Below are positions 29,214-38,667 of a DNA stretch of 64,000 nt, one piece after another (position 1 is the stretch's first letter; every line of letters begins with the position of its first letter). Source of the stretch: Acetatifactor muris (GTDB lineage: Bacteria > Bacillota > Clostridia > Lachnospirales > Lachnospiraceae). Under the pieces are notes generated by a model. The model saw only the letters and a program-made list of their open reading frames with translations, made no database searches and was not told the DNA's origin. Position numbers and translations under genes: made by a program. Location: NCBI GenBank assembly GCA_023663635.1, contig JAMPHD010000008.1, positions 1-64,000 of the forward strand. Reading direction: 5' to 3'.

Positions 29214-29849
29214 TCAACATTTTTTGATGGGATGTCTTATAACAGTCTTTAATTTGCTTACATCACATTTTCTTGGGTCACTTAAATATATTTCGTGATG
29301 ATATCTTGTATCGGTTATATCCGGTTCATATCCGTTTTCTTTTGCATACTCGTGCATTAAATGAACTGTTGCAGGTTCATCATCATAAGAACCTATGTGC
29401 ATACATTGAACACAGATACCTTCTTCATAAGTTAAAAATTCAACTCTTGAAAAATCCTGCTTTTTCTTTTTGGTCGCGTCTTCGATCGCCCACTCAAAGT
29501 CTGCTTTAGTCACAAAGTCCGGTAATCTGATCATTGATATAAAATGCATTGTGCCTTTATTTTTATAATCAATAGCGCCATTCATGCCATCCTGCCACCA
29601 AAAGCCCTCCAAGGGCGGGACAACATACTCAAAAAAACCATGTATTTTATGAGCGCCTTTATAACTCATTTTTATCGTATATGCAATACCATATAATAAA
29701 GCTATTGTTTTTTTATAATCTCCGTTTTCATCATTTGGATCTCCAGACCCTCTCACCGCGATATAGTTCATTTTAGGAATTTCAACAATGCCGGGCTTAT
29801 TCTTTGGCATATAAAATTCCTTATATTCCTTCTTAAAATCGAATGCCAT
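29214..29849 (-). CDS. GyrI-like small-molecule-binding protein
   Basis: A 211-residue protein of the GyrI-like family (KKEYKEFYMPKNKPGIVEIPKMNYIAVRG, then FEYVVPPLEGFWW and the final DTRYHHEIYLSDPRK). The fold binds small molecules or, in the namesake, inhibits gyrase; this subgroup usually stands alone without a DNA-binding domain, and its ligand is unknown. GGAGG five bases upstream supports the ATG at 29849; the frame is open 11 codons further. Confidence 0.85.
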   Translation of the reverse strand: MAFDFKKEYKEFYMPKNKPGIVEIPKMNYIAVRGSGDPNDENGDYKKTIALLYGIAYTIKMSYKGAHKIHGFFEYVVPPLEGFWWQDGMNGAIDYKNKGTMHFISMIRLPDFVTKADFEWAIEDATKKKKQDFSRVEFLTYEEGICVQCMHIGSYDDEPATVHLMHEYAKENGYEPDITDTRYHHEIYLSDPRKCDVSKLKTVIRHPIKKC

Positions 29850-29917
29850 GACTACCTCCATAACATAAAATAAATCAGCCAAAAATACTTTTTACAAAAA
29901 CAATTGCTAACGCGGTG

Positions 29918-30355
29918 TCATACATTTTCCCTGACGATCAGGAAATGAAAAACTCCGAAGATCAGCGAAACAACGACCAACGCAAAATGCCGAAGTAAAA
30001 TACCGTTCAGCAGGAATAGAACCGCAGGAACAATTGCCAGTCCATAGAGAATGCCGGCGCCACCAGAGGACCTTTTGATCCAAAGCAATCCGTAAATGAC
30101 CAAAGACAAACCGGAAACACATGCCCAAATGAGCATTTCAGGTACAGACAAAAAACCGAATTTCCAACCTTTTACAAAAACCGGGAAGATCATGAGCGCC
30201 ATGCTTCCATATCTTCCAATTTGCTCCAAAATATTTATGGCCGGATATTTACTGCGAAAATTTTCGGATATTCCCTTTTTGACGGCAATCAGATTGATTG
30301 CGATCAGGCACGCAATGACCGCCATGTTGATCCAATTGATCCAGTTAAAATCCAT
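29918..30355 (-). CDS. Unknown small membrane protein
   Basis: A 145-residue very hydrophobic protein with four to five predicted membrane helices (MAVIACLIAINLIAV, GSMALMIFPVFV, MLIWACVSGLSLVIYGLLWI, ILYGLAIVPAVLFLLNGILL, FALVVVSLIFGVFHFLIV). No motif was recognised. It is divergent from the acetyltransferase at 30551 across a 195-base gap. Confidence 0.75.
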   Translation of the reverse strand: MDFNWINWINMAVIACLIAINLIAVKKGISENFRSKYPAINILEQIGRYGSMALMIFPVFVKGWKFGFLSVPEMLIWACVSGLSLVIYGLLWIKRSSGGAGILYGLAIVPAVLFLLNGILLRHFALVVVSLIFGVFHFLIVRENV

Positions 30356-30550
30356 GAGTGTGTCCCTTCACAAATTTCGCTTTATTTTCCAAATTATAGC
30401 ATGGCCGCTTTGGAGTTTCAATCCGTAAACGGAGTTAAAAATGTAGGTTTGTCGGCATATTTAATAAGAGATAGACGAAAGCGCATATCCTGTGTTATAG
30501 TAGCCATAGCAGAGAACTTCTTTTTGTTTAATTTGTAGAGGTATAAGAAA

Positions 30551-31027
30551 ATGATCAGGCTTGTTACTGTTTTAAAAAAAGACAGAGAATTACTTTGGAA
30601 TATCAATCAGAAGTATCTGTATGAAATGACAAATTACTACGATGATCCGATGGATGAGAAAGGGAACTATCATTACGGACATTTTGACGAGTATTTTTCG
30701 GACACCAAAAGAATAGCGTATCTATTGTATGATGAAAATACCCTTATTGGATTTGCCATGCTTAATCCTTATTCATGTATTGGCAGAAATCCGGATTACA
30801 CAATGGCGGAGTTTACTATATTTCCTGCCTATCGCAGAAAGCATCTTGCCTTTGATGTTGTAAATGCTCTACTTGAAAAACATTCCGGCCAGTGGGAAAT
30901 TAAGTACAACGAAAAGAATCTTGCCGCAAAACATCTGTGGAGTAAAGTGGCTGCGTCATATTCACCGGAAGTGTTTCACCTGAACGACGAGGAAACAGTT
31001 CTTCTATTTACCAAAGAATCAGATTGA
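30551..31027 (+). CDS. GNAT family N-acetyltransferase
   Basis: A 158-residue acetyltransferase with the motif A region (AEFTIFPAYRRKHLAFDVVNALLE, about 88-112) and the substrate strands before it (IAYLLYDENTLIGFAMLNPY). AGAGG precedes the ATG. The substrate is unknown. It is followed by a second, different acetyltransferase 48 bases downstream. Confidence 0.85.
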   Translation: MIRLVTVLKKDRELLWNINQKYLYEMTNYYDDPMDEKGNYHYGHFDEYFSDTKRIAYLLYDENTLIGFAMLNPYSCIGRNPDYTMAEFTIFPAYRRKHLAFDVVNALLEKHSGQWEIKYNEKNLAAKHLWSKVAASYSPEVFHLNDEETVLLFTKESD

Positions 31028-31075
31028 CAATTCCTGTTTGATGAATTGGAAAATCGAAAGTTATGGAGATATTAT

Positions 31076-31513
31076 ATGGTTAGAGAAATTGCTGAAAACG
31101 AATTAAATGGACTATTACAATTATACTTATATTTACATGAAGAATCTATTCCACAAATGACAGAGAATTTAAGAAAAATATGGAATACTATTATCCAAGA
31201 TGAGAATCATCACATTATCGTTAATATAGTAGATGGTAAAATAGTTTCTTCTTGTGTATGTGTGATTATTCCAAACTTAACAAGAAATATCCGACCATAT
31301 GCGTTTGTTGAAAATGTTGTTACACATGAAAAATATCGTGGAAACGGATATGCAACAGAATGTCTTAATTATGCTAAAGAAATAGCTCAAAATGCAAATT
31401 GCTATAAAATGATGTTACTTACCGGCTCAAAGGAAGAAAGGACGCTCAATTTTTATAGCCATGCAGGATATAACAGTACAGATAAAACGGCATTCATTCA
31501 ATGGCTTAAATAG
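31076..31513 (+). CDS. GNAT family N-acetyltransferase
   Basis: A 145-residue acetyltransferase with a clear motif A (FVENVVTHEKYRGNGYATECLNYAKEIA) and the C-terminal FYSHAGYNSTDKTAF strand. The ATG at 31076 has GGAG upstream; an in-frame ATG at 31046 lacks one. It is more AT-rich than the genes on either side, which hints at a separate origin. The substrate is unknown. Confidence 0.88.
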   Translation: MVREIAENELNGLLQLYLYLHEESIPQMTENLRKIWNTIIQDENHHIIVNIVDGKIVSSCVCVIIPNLTRNIRPYAFVENVVTHEKYRGNGYATECLNYAKEIAQNANCYKMMLLTGSKEERTLNFYSHAGYNSTDKTAFIQWLK

Positions 31514-31628
31514 TTATACAATTTACGGTTTGTAGAATTGTTAGCAGAGATACATTTTGGACAGGCATAGAGAGGCTATCCAACCAAAACGGCAGCAAAG
31601 CCGTTTGGTGCGCGGAGGCTTGGAATTC

Positions 31629-32954
31629 ATGGGAGATCAAAGAAAAAATACCTGTTACATACGCAAAGCCCGGCTGTGGATGAGAGTGATCCTGATTTTG
31701 TCTCTATGCGGATGCGCTCCGCAAAATATTCCCTCGGCGGGGCAGCAGTCCGGACCGGAGATCATGTCCATTGAGCCCGAGACCATATATGACTTCGAAA
31801 CGATACCGCAGTCCGGGAGCACATCCGAAACGGAGACGACACCGCAATCCGGGAGCATATCCGAATCGGAGACTATATCGCCATCCGGTTTAGTGCCTGA
31901 GCCTGAAGCGGTTCCCGAATCCGTCACCCTCGTGATGGTGGGCGATATTCTTCTGCACACTCCCGTGGAGGAGAGTGCTTTGCGGGAGGATGGCAGCTAT
32001 GACTTTACGGCTGTATTCGCGAATCTGCGGGAGGAGATTCAGGCGGCGGATATCGCCATTGTGAATCAGGAGGTCATTCTGGGCGGCAGGGAATTGGGTA
32101 TATCGGGATATCCTGCTTTCAATGCGCCCTATGAGGCGGGAGACGCGTTGGCGGATGCGGGTTTTGACATTGTCTGTCATGCCACCAATCACGCGTTAGA
32201 TAAGGGGCGCAGAGGAATCGTCAACTGTCTGAATTTCTGGCAGGAGAATCATCCTGATATGGCAGTGTTGGGGATTTATGACAGTGAGGAGGCGCAGGAT
32301 GCCGTCTACATCCGCGAGGAGAACGGCATCCGCATCGCTTTTTTGAATTATACTTATGGGACCAATGGAATTGCCCTTCCCGAGGATATGCCCTTTGCGG
32401 TGAATCTGTTGGACAGAGAACAGGTGGAGAGAGATCTGCGAAATGCGGAGGAAATGGCGGATTTTACGGTAGTGTGTCCCCATTGGGGAACGGAGTATGC
32501 CTTGGATGTGTCTGCGGAACAGGAAAAGTGGATTCAGATTTTTCTGGAGGGAGGCGCGGATCTGGTGTTGGGGACTCATCCCCATGTGATAGAACCTGTG
32601 GAGTGGGTGAGGGATGAGGAACAGGGTTTGGAGATGTTGGTTTATTATTCCTTGGGAAATTTTGTCAATTGGACCTCCGGGACAGGGGAAGGCGTGGCCA
32701 ATCGCATGGTGGGTGCCATGGCGCAGGTTCGTCTGGAGCGGGATGAAGACGGGGAGGTGCGCATTGCGGATCATGGAGTGCTGCCCGTGGTGTGTCATGT
32801 GGAAGAAGGGACGGACGGCGTCACGGTCTATGCCCTGTCGGATTACACGGAGGAGTTGGCGGAGCAAAACGCCATCATCCGGCAGGATCCCGCATTTTCT
32901 TTGGCGTATTGCAGGGAGTTGTGTGAGAGGGTCTTTGCGGCAGAATTACGGTAG
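31629..32954 (+). CDS. CapA family lipoprotein (poly-gamma-glutamate-type metallophosphatase fold)
   Basis: A protein of about 441 residues with an N-terminal hydrophobic stretch ending in a lipobox-like LCGC, so probably anchored outside the membrane. A repetitive linker (three units resembling PQSGS-SE-ET) leads to a CapA domain (VTLVMVGDILLHTPVEESAL, NQEVILGG, CHATNHALDKG, CPHWGTEYA, GTHPHVIEPVEW) with its metal-ligand residues in place. The family is linked to capsule polyglutamate, though many members have other roles. GGAGG lies 10 bases before the ATG at 31629; a GC-rich hairpin (31587-31606) precedes it. The last bases overlap the convergent ECF gene. Confidence 0.87.
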   Translation: MGDQRKNTCYIRKARLWMRVILILSLCGCAPQNIPSAGQQSGPEIMSIEPETIYDFETIPQSGSTSETETTPQSGSISESETISPSGLVPEPEAVPESVTLVMVGDILLHTPVEESALREDGSYDFTAVFANLREEIQAADIAIVNQEVILGGRELGISGYPAFNAPYEAGDALADAGFDIVCHATNHALDKGRRGIVNCLNFWQENHPDMAVLGIYDSEEAQDAVYIREENGIRIAFLNYTYGTNGIALPEDMPFAVNLLDREQVERDLRNAEEMADFTVVCPHWGTEYALDVSAEQEKWIQIFLEGGADLVLGTHPHVIEPVEWVRDEEQGLEMLVYYSLGNFVNWTSGTGEGVANRMVGAMAQVRLERDEDGEVRIADHGVLPVVCHVEEGTDGVTVYALSDYTEELAEQNAIIRQDPAFSLAYCRELCERVFAAELR

Positions 32955-33488
32955 TTTGCGCATCACGGCGCGGACCGGTCTGTAGAGAATGAACATCAGG
33001 ACAAAGTTGCCGATGCAGTGGACGATGTCCCAGGGAATCCCGGCTACCCACCAGGTAAATCCCGCGTACAGGCCGTTTCGCAGATTGCCGTCCACGGTTC
33101 CCACCACTACATAGGGGATGGCGCAGAGCAGACCGAAACAGAGGCCGAACATTCCGGAGAGAATACTCCAGAACCACACGGAATCCATTTTGCGGAAGAT
33201 CCATGCGAGAAGTACCAAGCAGGGCCATGCGCACAGATAAGAGAACCACCAGATATTGAATCCGAACACATAGCCCTCCACGAGAATGAAGGCCGGAACG
33301 GCCAAGATGATCTTCCAACCAAAGAATAGAGTAAACAGGATCAGCCAGAAACTTGTGAGCTCAATGTTGGGCAGGAATGCCAGCGCAAATTTGCAGACTT
33401 CCATGACCGCCACCGCCATGCCGATGCGGACGATGTCCCGGATGGTGAGATATTTAGTATTTTTATTCGAGGAAATTATATTTTTCAA
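32946..33488 (-). CDS. ECF transporter S component
   Basis: A 180-residue membrane protein with about five to six helices and the typical S-component opening (TIRDIVRIGMAVAVMEVCKFALAFLP, then FWLILFTLFFGWKIILAVPAFILVEG). S components capture a vitamin or metal and dock on the shared EcfAAT module, which is not in this window. The substrate cannot be read directly. The DUF4430 gene lies four bases upstream in the same operon, which favours a cobalamin-type substrate (inference). It overlaps the 3' end of the CapA gene. Confidence 0.8.
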   Translation of the reverse strand: MKNIISSNKNTKYLTIRDIVRIGMAVAVMEVCKFALAFLPNIELTSFWLILFTLFFGWKIILAVPAFILVEGYVFGFNIWWFSYLCAWPCLVLLAWIFRKMDSVWFWSILSGMFGLCFGLLCAIPYVVVGTVDGNLRNGLYAGFTWWVAGIPWDIVHCIGNFVLMFILYRPVRAVMRKLP

Positions 33489-33492
33489 TCTG

Positions 33493-33906
33493 TCAGTTTA
33501 CCTTTGTATACGCGATGGTAAAGGCGTCCCCGTCCAGAACGGGTTGGGAGTCGATACCGTAATTACAATATTCCCCATTGACATAGAAGGACCAGTAAGC
33601 TCCGTCCGCGTTGTAATCGGCAGTGAGGCCGTTCACGGTATTCACCATCATTCCGTACGCGCTCTCCGATCCGGAGAAACTTAAGTTTTCCGTTTCCTCC
33701 ATGGCCTGTCTCAGAAATTCCGCGTCTGTTGTGACGGCGTAACTTGTGGTCTCCTGCAGGTCGTCTACCACATCAATGGTAATGGATTTACTGCCGGAGA
33801 CGGGTTTTGCGCCGAAGATCAGGTAAATTCCCGCAAATAACGCGAATAATAATGCCGCTGCCACCAACAAGATGATGCCGATCGCTTTACTCTTGTCACT
33901 TTTCAT
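33493..33906 (-). CDS. DUF4430 membrane-anchored protein
   Basis: A 137-residue protein with an N-terminal membrane anchor (AIGIILLVAAALLFALFAGIYL) and an extracellular DUF4430 domain, which is related to the C-terminal domain of cobalamin carriers (GAYWSFYVNGEYCNYGIDSQPVLDGD). It probably binds or presents a substrate to the ECF S component encoded four bases downstream. It lies 38 bases after the sensor kinase gene on the same strand. The binding role is inference from family and context. Confidence 0.8.
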   Translation of the reverse strand: MKSDKSKAIGIILLVAAALLFALFAGIYLIFGAKPVSGSKSITIDVVDDLQETTSYAVTTDAEFLRQAMEETENLSFSGSESAYGMMVNTVNGLTADYNADGAYWSFYVNGEYCNYGIDSQPVLDGDAFTIAYTKVN

Positions 33907-33944
33907 GGTTTTTCTCCTTTTGTTGAATCTATTTGTTTAAAAAT

Positions 33945-35372
33945 TTACTCGTCTTCTTCATTCTCGTCTGACAACGGCAGGGAGAAGATAAATTCACTTC
34001 CCACGCCCTCCGTGCTGATCACATTGATATGTTCCCCATGGGCGTTGATGATCTCTTTCACGATGGATAGCCCCAGTCCGGTTCCCTTCTTATCTTTGCC
34101 GCGGGACAGGTCCGATTTGTAGAAACGGTCCCAGATCAATTTCAGATCTTCCTTGGGTATGCCGATGCCCGTGTCTTTGACAGAGATAAAGAGTTTGTTC
34201 TTCTTCTCGGAGGTCTCGATTTTGATCACCGACTGATGGTGGCTGAACTTTATGGCGTTGTCCAACAGATTGTAGAGCACCTGCTGAATCTTGTCCTTGT
34301 CGCCGTAGACATACATGACCTCTTCCGTGAGGACAACTTCAATGGCGATGGTCTTTTCGCGGCAGACGCCCTCAAAGGTGGCGGCGGTGCGTCGAATGAC
34401 CTCATTGATGTCAAAATTGCTCCAATCCAGAAGGATTCCCTTGGTGTTCAGATTGTTGAGGGTGAGCAGACTGTTGGTGAGTTTGGTCAGCCGGTCCGTC
34501 TCGTTCAACACGATATTCAGATATTTTTCATACAATTCCGGCGGGATGGTGCCGTCCAACATGGCCTCCAGATAACCGTGAATGGAAGTCAGCGGCGAGC
34601 GGAAATCGTGGGACACATTGGCCACGAATTTCTTTTGGTCATCCTCAGATCGGGCGATCTCACTGGCCATGTAATTCAGGCAGGCGGCCAGATAACCGAT
34701 CTCGTCATCGCTCTCCACCTGAAATTCGTAATGCATATTGCCCGAGGCATACTGCTCTGTGGCATAGGTGATCTTGCGCAAGGGCGTATAGACCATCTCC
34801 GTGAAAAAGATGAGGATGATCCCGGAGAGCAGGAACAGGATCGCCATGGCAATGTAGGAAATATTCAGCAGACTGTTGCAGGATGTATCAATTTTGACCA
34901 TGTCGCAAAGGATCACCACATAGCCCTTTATCTTATAGTCGGAGGTGATGGGGGCAAAGACACTGAGCATATCCGTGTCATAATTGCCAAAAAAATCATC
35001 CACCGTATAGTAGGAGCCTCTGGTGACGGTGGGGTCAAAATTTTCGATCACCACCACATCTTCCACATTGAGGGGGGTTTCCGTGTCCAATACCTGTCTT
35101 CCGGAAGGGTTGATGATGCGGATGACGCTGTCCAGGTAGACCGCCAGAGCGTCCAACTGCATCTTGACCTCCTCCAGGCTGCTCTCACTGGTGTAAAGTC
35201 CGTTGGCATAATTTTCCGCGATCAGCAGAGCCTCCGAGTAGAGATTTTCAGACTTTTCACGAATGAGCTGTTCCCTCATCATGCCCGGCACGAAGACCGA
35301 TACCGTGATAAAAGCGAATACCCCGAAGATAAAATAGGCCAACACAAATTTCAGATAAAGGGTCTTTTTCAT
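33945..35372 (-). CDS. Membrane sensor histidine kinase
   Basis: A 475-residue kinase: membrane helix near residues 8-30, an extracellular sensing domain of about 130 residues, a second helix (YIAMAILFLLSGIILIFF), a HAMP domain, the phosphoacceptor site NVSHDFRSPL (His near 254), and a HATPase domain with DNAIKFS, DTGIGIPKED and GTGLGLSIVKE. It overlaps the response regulator gene by four bases. The signal is unknown; the downstream DUF4430 and ECF genes are possible targets or partners. Confidence 0.93.
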   Translation of the reverse strand: MKKTLYLKFVLAYFIFGVFAFITVSVFVPGMMREQLIREKSENLYSEALLIAENYANGLYTSESSLEEVKMQLDALAVYLDSVIRIINPSGRQVLDTETPLNVEDVVVIENFDPTVTRGSYYTVDDFFGNYDTDMLSVFAPITSDYKIKGYVVILCDMVKIDTSCNSLLNISYIAMAILFLLSGIILIFFTEMVYTPLRKITYATEQYASGNMHYEFQVESDDEIGYLAACLNYMASEIARSEDDQKKFVANVSHDFRSPLTSIHGYLEAMLDGTIPPELYEKYLNIVLNETDRLTKLTNSLLTLNNLNTKGILLDWSNFDINEVIRRTAATFEGVCREKTIAIEVVLTEEVMYVYGDKDKIQQVLYNLLDNAIKFSHHQSVIKIETSEKKNKLFISVKDTGIGIPKEDLKLIWDRFYKSDLSRGKDKKGTGLGLSIVKEIINAHGEHINVISTEGVGSEFIFSLPLSDENEEDE

Positions 35373-36073
35373 CCGTTGCGCACCTCAAATTTATAGCCGA
35401 TGCCCCAGATAGTGGAGATCTTCCAATTGGCGTGATCCTTGATCTTTTCCCTCAGACGCTTGATATGCACATCCACCGTGCGGGTGTCGCCGATATACTC
35501 ATATCCCCAGATCTGATCCAACAACTGCTCTCTGGTGAAGACATGGTTGGGAGAGGCGGCCAGAAAATACAAAAGCTCCAATTCCTTGGGAGGCATATCC
35601 ACGGTCCGGCCCAGATAGACCACGGAATAGTTGGTGAGATTGATGGAGAGATCCTGATAATTGACACATTTTTCTTTATGATTGGCGGGCTCCGCATGCA
35701 CGGGCTTGTAGCGGCGCAACACGGCTTTCACCCGGGCCACCAGTTCCTTGGAGTCAAAGGGTTTCTCAATATAGTCGTCCGCTCCCAATTCCAATCCTAA
35801 TACCTTGTCAAAGACCTCGCCTTTGGCGGAGAGCATGATGATGGGCACGCTGTATTTGGCCCGGATCTCCCGACATACCTGATAGCCGTCGATGCCCGGC
35901 AGCATCAGATCCAAGAGGATCAGGTTCGGGGAGAAACTTTCATAGGCGGGCAGAGCCGATTCCCCGTCATTTACAATTCGGGTCTCATAGCATTCCTTGG
36001 TGAGATACAGAGAGATCAGCTCCGCGATATTATTGTCATCATCCACAATGAGAATTTTTTGTTTATTGGCCAT
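35369..36073 (-). CDS. OmpR-family response regulator
   Basis: A 234-residue regulator with a receiver domain (DDD at 11-13, phosphoacceptor Asp55 in LILLDLMLPGIDGYQ, Lys in EKPFDSKE) and an OmpR/PhoB winged helix (LELLYFLAASPNHVFTREQLLDQIWG, RTVDVHIKRLREKI). It is coupled by overlap to the kinase gene and starts 17 bases after mutS2, so all may be on one transcript. Confidence 0.94.
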   Translation of the reverse strand: MANKQKILIVDDDNNIAELISLYLTKECYETRIVNDGESALPAYESFSPNLILLDLMLPGIDGYQVCREIRAKYSVPIIMLSAKGEVFDKVLGLELGADDYIEKPFDSKELVARVKAVLRRYKPVHAEPANHKEKCVNYQDLSINLTNYSVVYLGRTVDMPPKELELLYFLAASPNHVFTREQLLDQIWGYEYIGDTRTVDVHIKRLREKIKDHANWKISTIWGIGYKFEVRNG

Positions 36074-36089
36074 ATTTACCTCTTCCTGT

Positions 36090-38483
36090 CTATTTAAATG
36101 TCACAATCGTCACGCCGGCATCGCCCTCGCCATACTCTCCCAGACGATATTCTTTCACATAGCGAAGTTTCTTCAGATGATTGTGGACGGCGTTTCGGAG
36201 GGCTCCCGTGCCCTTGCCGTGCACTACCCGCACATTGGGCAGGTGAGCCAGATACGCATCGTCCAGATATTTGTCCAACTCCGCCAGAGCCTCGTCAACC
36301 GTGCGGCCCAAGAGATTGATCTCCGTGGAGACGGAGAGGGATTTGGACATCTTGATGCCGGAGGCCGAGCTGCGCTTGCCGCCATAGCCGGGAGCCGTGA
36401 TACTCTCCTCCTGTATGAGTACAAGATCACTGACATTTGTCTGTGTGCGCATGATGCCGCATTGCACGAAGAGATTTCCCTTGGCATCCGGCAGGGAGCT
36501 GACCGTGCCCTTTAGTCCCATGGAGACGATCCGGACGGCGTCGCCCTTCTTTAACTTTTTGGGGTCAAGACCTTTGCCGGAGCTTTGATCGGCATTTTTG
36601 GATGACTTGACGCTCAGGCGTTCATTCTTGTCGCTGATCCTGTCGCGCACATTCTGACGCTTGCGCTCCAGTTCTTTTATATCCGTTCCGGCGGCAGCAG
36701 CCTTGTGGAAATCCCGAATGGTCTCGTCGGCGACCTCCTTGGCTTCCTGCAGGATGGAACGGGCCTGTTCATTGGCCTCCCGCAGAATGCGGTCTTTGGA
36801 CTGCTCGATCTTCTCGTTTTTGCGGCGCAACTGTTCTTCCAGAGTGCGGATGCGCTCTTTGTATTCCGTGATCTCCCGGCGCTCATTCTCAATGGTGACA
36901 CGGCTTTGTTCCAGATCCGCGATCACGTCCTCGAAACTCTCATCTTCCTTGCTGATCTGCTCTTTGGCGGCGTTGATGATCTCGTCCGAGAGCCCCAGTT
37001 TGGAGGAGATGGCAAAGGCATTGCTCTTTCCGGGAATGCCGATGAGCAGTCGATAGGTGGGGCGCAGGGTCTCCACGTCAAATTCGCAGCAGGCATTCTC
37101 CACCGATTCCGTGGAGAGCGCGTAGATCTTCAACTCGCTGTAGTGAGTGGTGGCCATGGTGCGGATGCCCTTCCCATGGAGATGATTCAATATGGCGATA
37201 GCCAGAGCCGCGCCCTCCGTGGGGTCGGTGCCCGCCCCCAACTCGTCAAATAGGCAGAGAGAATGCTCATCCGCATGTTGCAGAATGTGGACAATTCCCG
37301 TCATATGGGAAGAGAATGTGGACAGACTCTGTTCAATGCTCTGTTCATCGCCGATATCCGCATAGACCTCCGTAAAGACGGACAGCTCGGAGCGGTCCAA
37401 AGCCGGAATATGCAGCCCCGCCTGTCCCATGAGGGTAAAGAGCCCCACCGTCTTGAGGGACACGGTCTTGCCTCCGGTATTGGGGCCCGTGACGATCAGA
37501 AGATCAAAATCCCTGCCCAGCCGGATGTCAATGGGAACTACCTTTTTCCTGTCCAGAAGAGGATGTCTTCCCTTGCGAATGTTAATATAGCGCTTTCGGT
37601 TAAAAAGAGGTTCCGTGGCATTCTGTTCCATGGCCAGTTTGGCTTTGGCAAAGATAAAGTCCAGAACCGTCATGATCTTTTGGTCCGTGGCGATCTCATC
37701 CGTGTGCTCCGCCGCCATCGCGCTCAGGGAGGCGAGGATCACCTCGATCTCTTCCTGCTCCTGCAGATCCAATTCCTTCAATCGGTTGTTCAGATTCACC
37801 ACGGCGGCAGGCTCAATGAAAAAAGTGGAGCCGGTGGAGGACTGATCGTGGACCATACCGTTTATCTGACTCTTGTACTCCGCTTTCACGGGGATACAGT
37901 ACCGGTTGTTGCGCATGGTGATCACCGCGTCCTGCAGATAAGCGCGGTAGGAACCGTTCAACATGAAAGTCAGTTGGGCATGGATCTTTTCGTTAGCGGA
38001 TACTTTGGCCCTGCGGATACTCTTCAAATTCGGACTGGCATCATCCGCGATTTCCTCCTCGGACAAAATGCAGCGGTTGATCTCATTGGCCAATTGTGTC
38101 AGAGGCGACAACTGTTCAAAATAACCGTCCAGTGAGTCCTCGGGGCTGTCCTCCCTGTCCCTGTGACCGTAGGTCTTAATGCGCCCCACATTGTCCAAGA
38201 AGGCGGCCAACTTTAGAAGTTCCGCGATGGAGAGAGTGCTGCCGATCGCGAGAGATTTGATGGAAAAGCCCAGATCCCGATTGCTCCCGAAGGAGGTACT
38301 TCCCTGTTTGAACAGGCGGTTCAGGGCGTCTTTTGTCTCCAGTTGGTTCTTCCGGATCTCCTCCAATCGGGCGGAAGGAACCAACTCCCGGCACAGCTTT
38401 TTGCCCGGATCGGAATCTGCCTTGTCCGACAGCATCTGTATGATCTTATCATATTCCAAAGTTTTTAACACTTTTTGGTTCAT
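36090..38483 (-). CDS. mutS2: Endonuclease MutS2
   Basis: MutS-family ATPase that acts on recombination intermediates and, in some Firmicutes, on collided ribosomes. The 797-residue product has the core and lever domains, Walker A TGPNTGGKTVSLKT, the signature DIGDEQSIEQSLSTFSSH, a long coiled coil (about 510-620), and a C-terminal Smr nuclease domain (LLGRTVDEALAELDKYL, VVHGKGTGALR). The ATG at 38483 has GGAG nine bases upstream; the frame is open 42 codons further, but that extension is unlike the family. Confidence 0.95.
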   Translation of the reverse strand: MNQKVLKTLEYDKIIQMLSDKADSDPGKKLCRELVPSARLEEIRKNQLETKDALNRLFKQGSTSFGSNRDLGFSIKSLAIGSTLSIAELLKLAAFLDNVGRIKTYGHRDREDSPEDSLDGYFEQLSPLTQLANEINRCILSEEEIADDASPNLKSIRRAKVSANEKIHAQLTFMLNGSYRAYLQDAVITMRNNRYCIPVKAEYKSQINGMVHDQSSTGSTFFIEPAAVVNLNNRLKELDLQEQEEIEVILASLSAMAAEHTDEIATDQKIMTVLDFIFAKAKLAMEQNATEPLFNRKRYINIRKGRHPLLDRKKVVPIDIRLGRDFDLLIVTGPNTGGKTVSLKTVGLFTLMGQAGLHIPALDRSELSVFTEVYADIGDEQSIEQSLSTFSSHMTGIVHILQHADEHSLCLFDELGAGTDPTEGAALAIAILNHLHGKGIRTMATTHYSELKIYALSTESVENACCEFDVETLRPTYRLLIGIPGKSNAFAISSKLGLSDEIINAAKEQISKEDESFEDVIADLEQSRVTIENERREITEYKERIRTLEEQLRRKNEKIEQSKDRILREANEQARSILQEAKEVADETIRDFHKAAAAGTDIKELERKRQNVRDRISDKNERLSVKSSKNADQSSGKGLDPKKLKKGDAVRIVSMGLKGTVSSLPDAKGNLFVQCGIMRTQTNVSDLVLIQEESITAPGYGGKRSSASGIKMSKSLSVSTEINLLGRTVDEALAELDKYLDDAYLAHLPNVRVVHGKGTGALRNAVHNHLKKLRYVKEYRLGEYGEGDAGVTIVTFK

Positions 38484-38667
38484 GCGTCTGTTCTCCGATT
38501 TGTTTCCTATCTGTGTTGTATCATATTTTGGACTTAGGGTAAAGAGAAAATAGCAAAAACAGTATAGAATATGCGGATGTGGTGTGATACAATAAGTGGG
38601 TGACGGCAAATGTCAAAGCCGGAGGAATACCGCATTTGTCGCGCGATAAAGACGAGAAGGAGTCATT

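Noticed and set aside
30972..30987. parS-like sequence in the first acetyltransferase gene (TGTTTCACCTGAACGA)
   Set aside because: Three mismatches in the right half including the CACGTG core, inside a coding frame, and 26 kb from the main cluster.
38484..38609. N-terminal extension of mutS2
   Set aside because: The extra 42 codons are hydrophobic and unlike MutS2; the ATG at 38483 has a better site.
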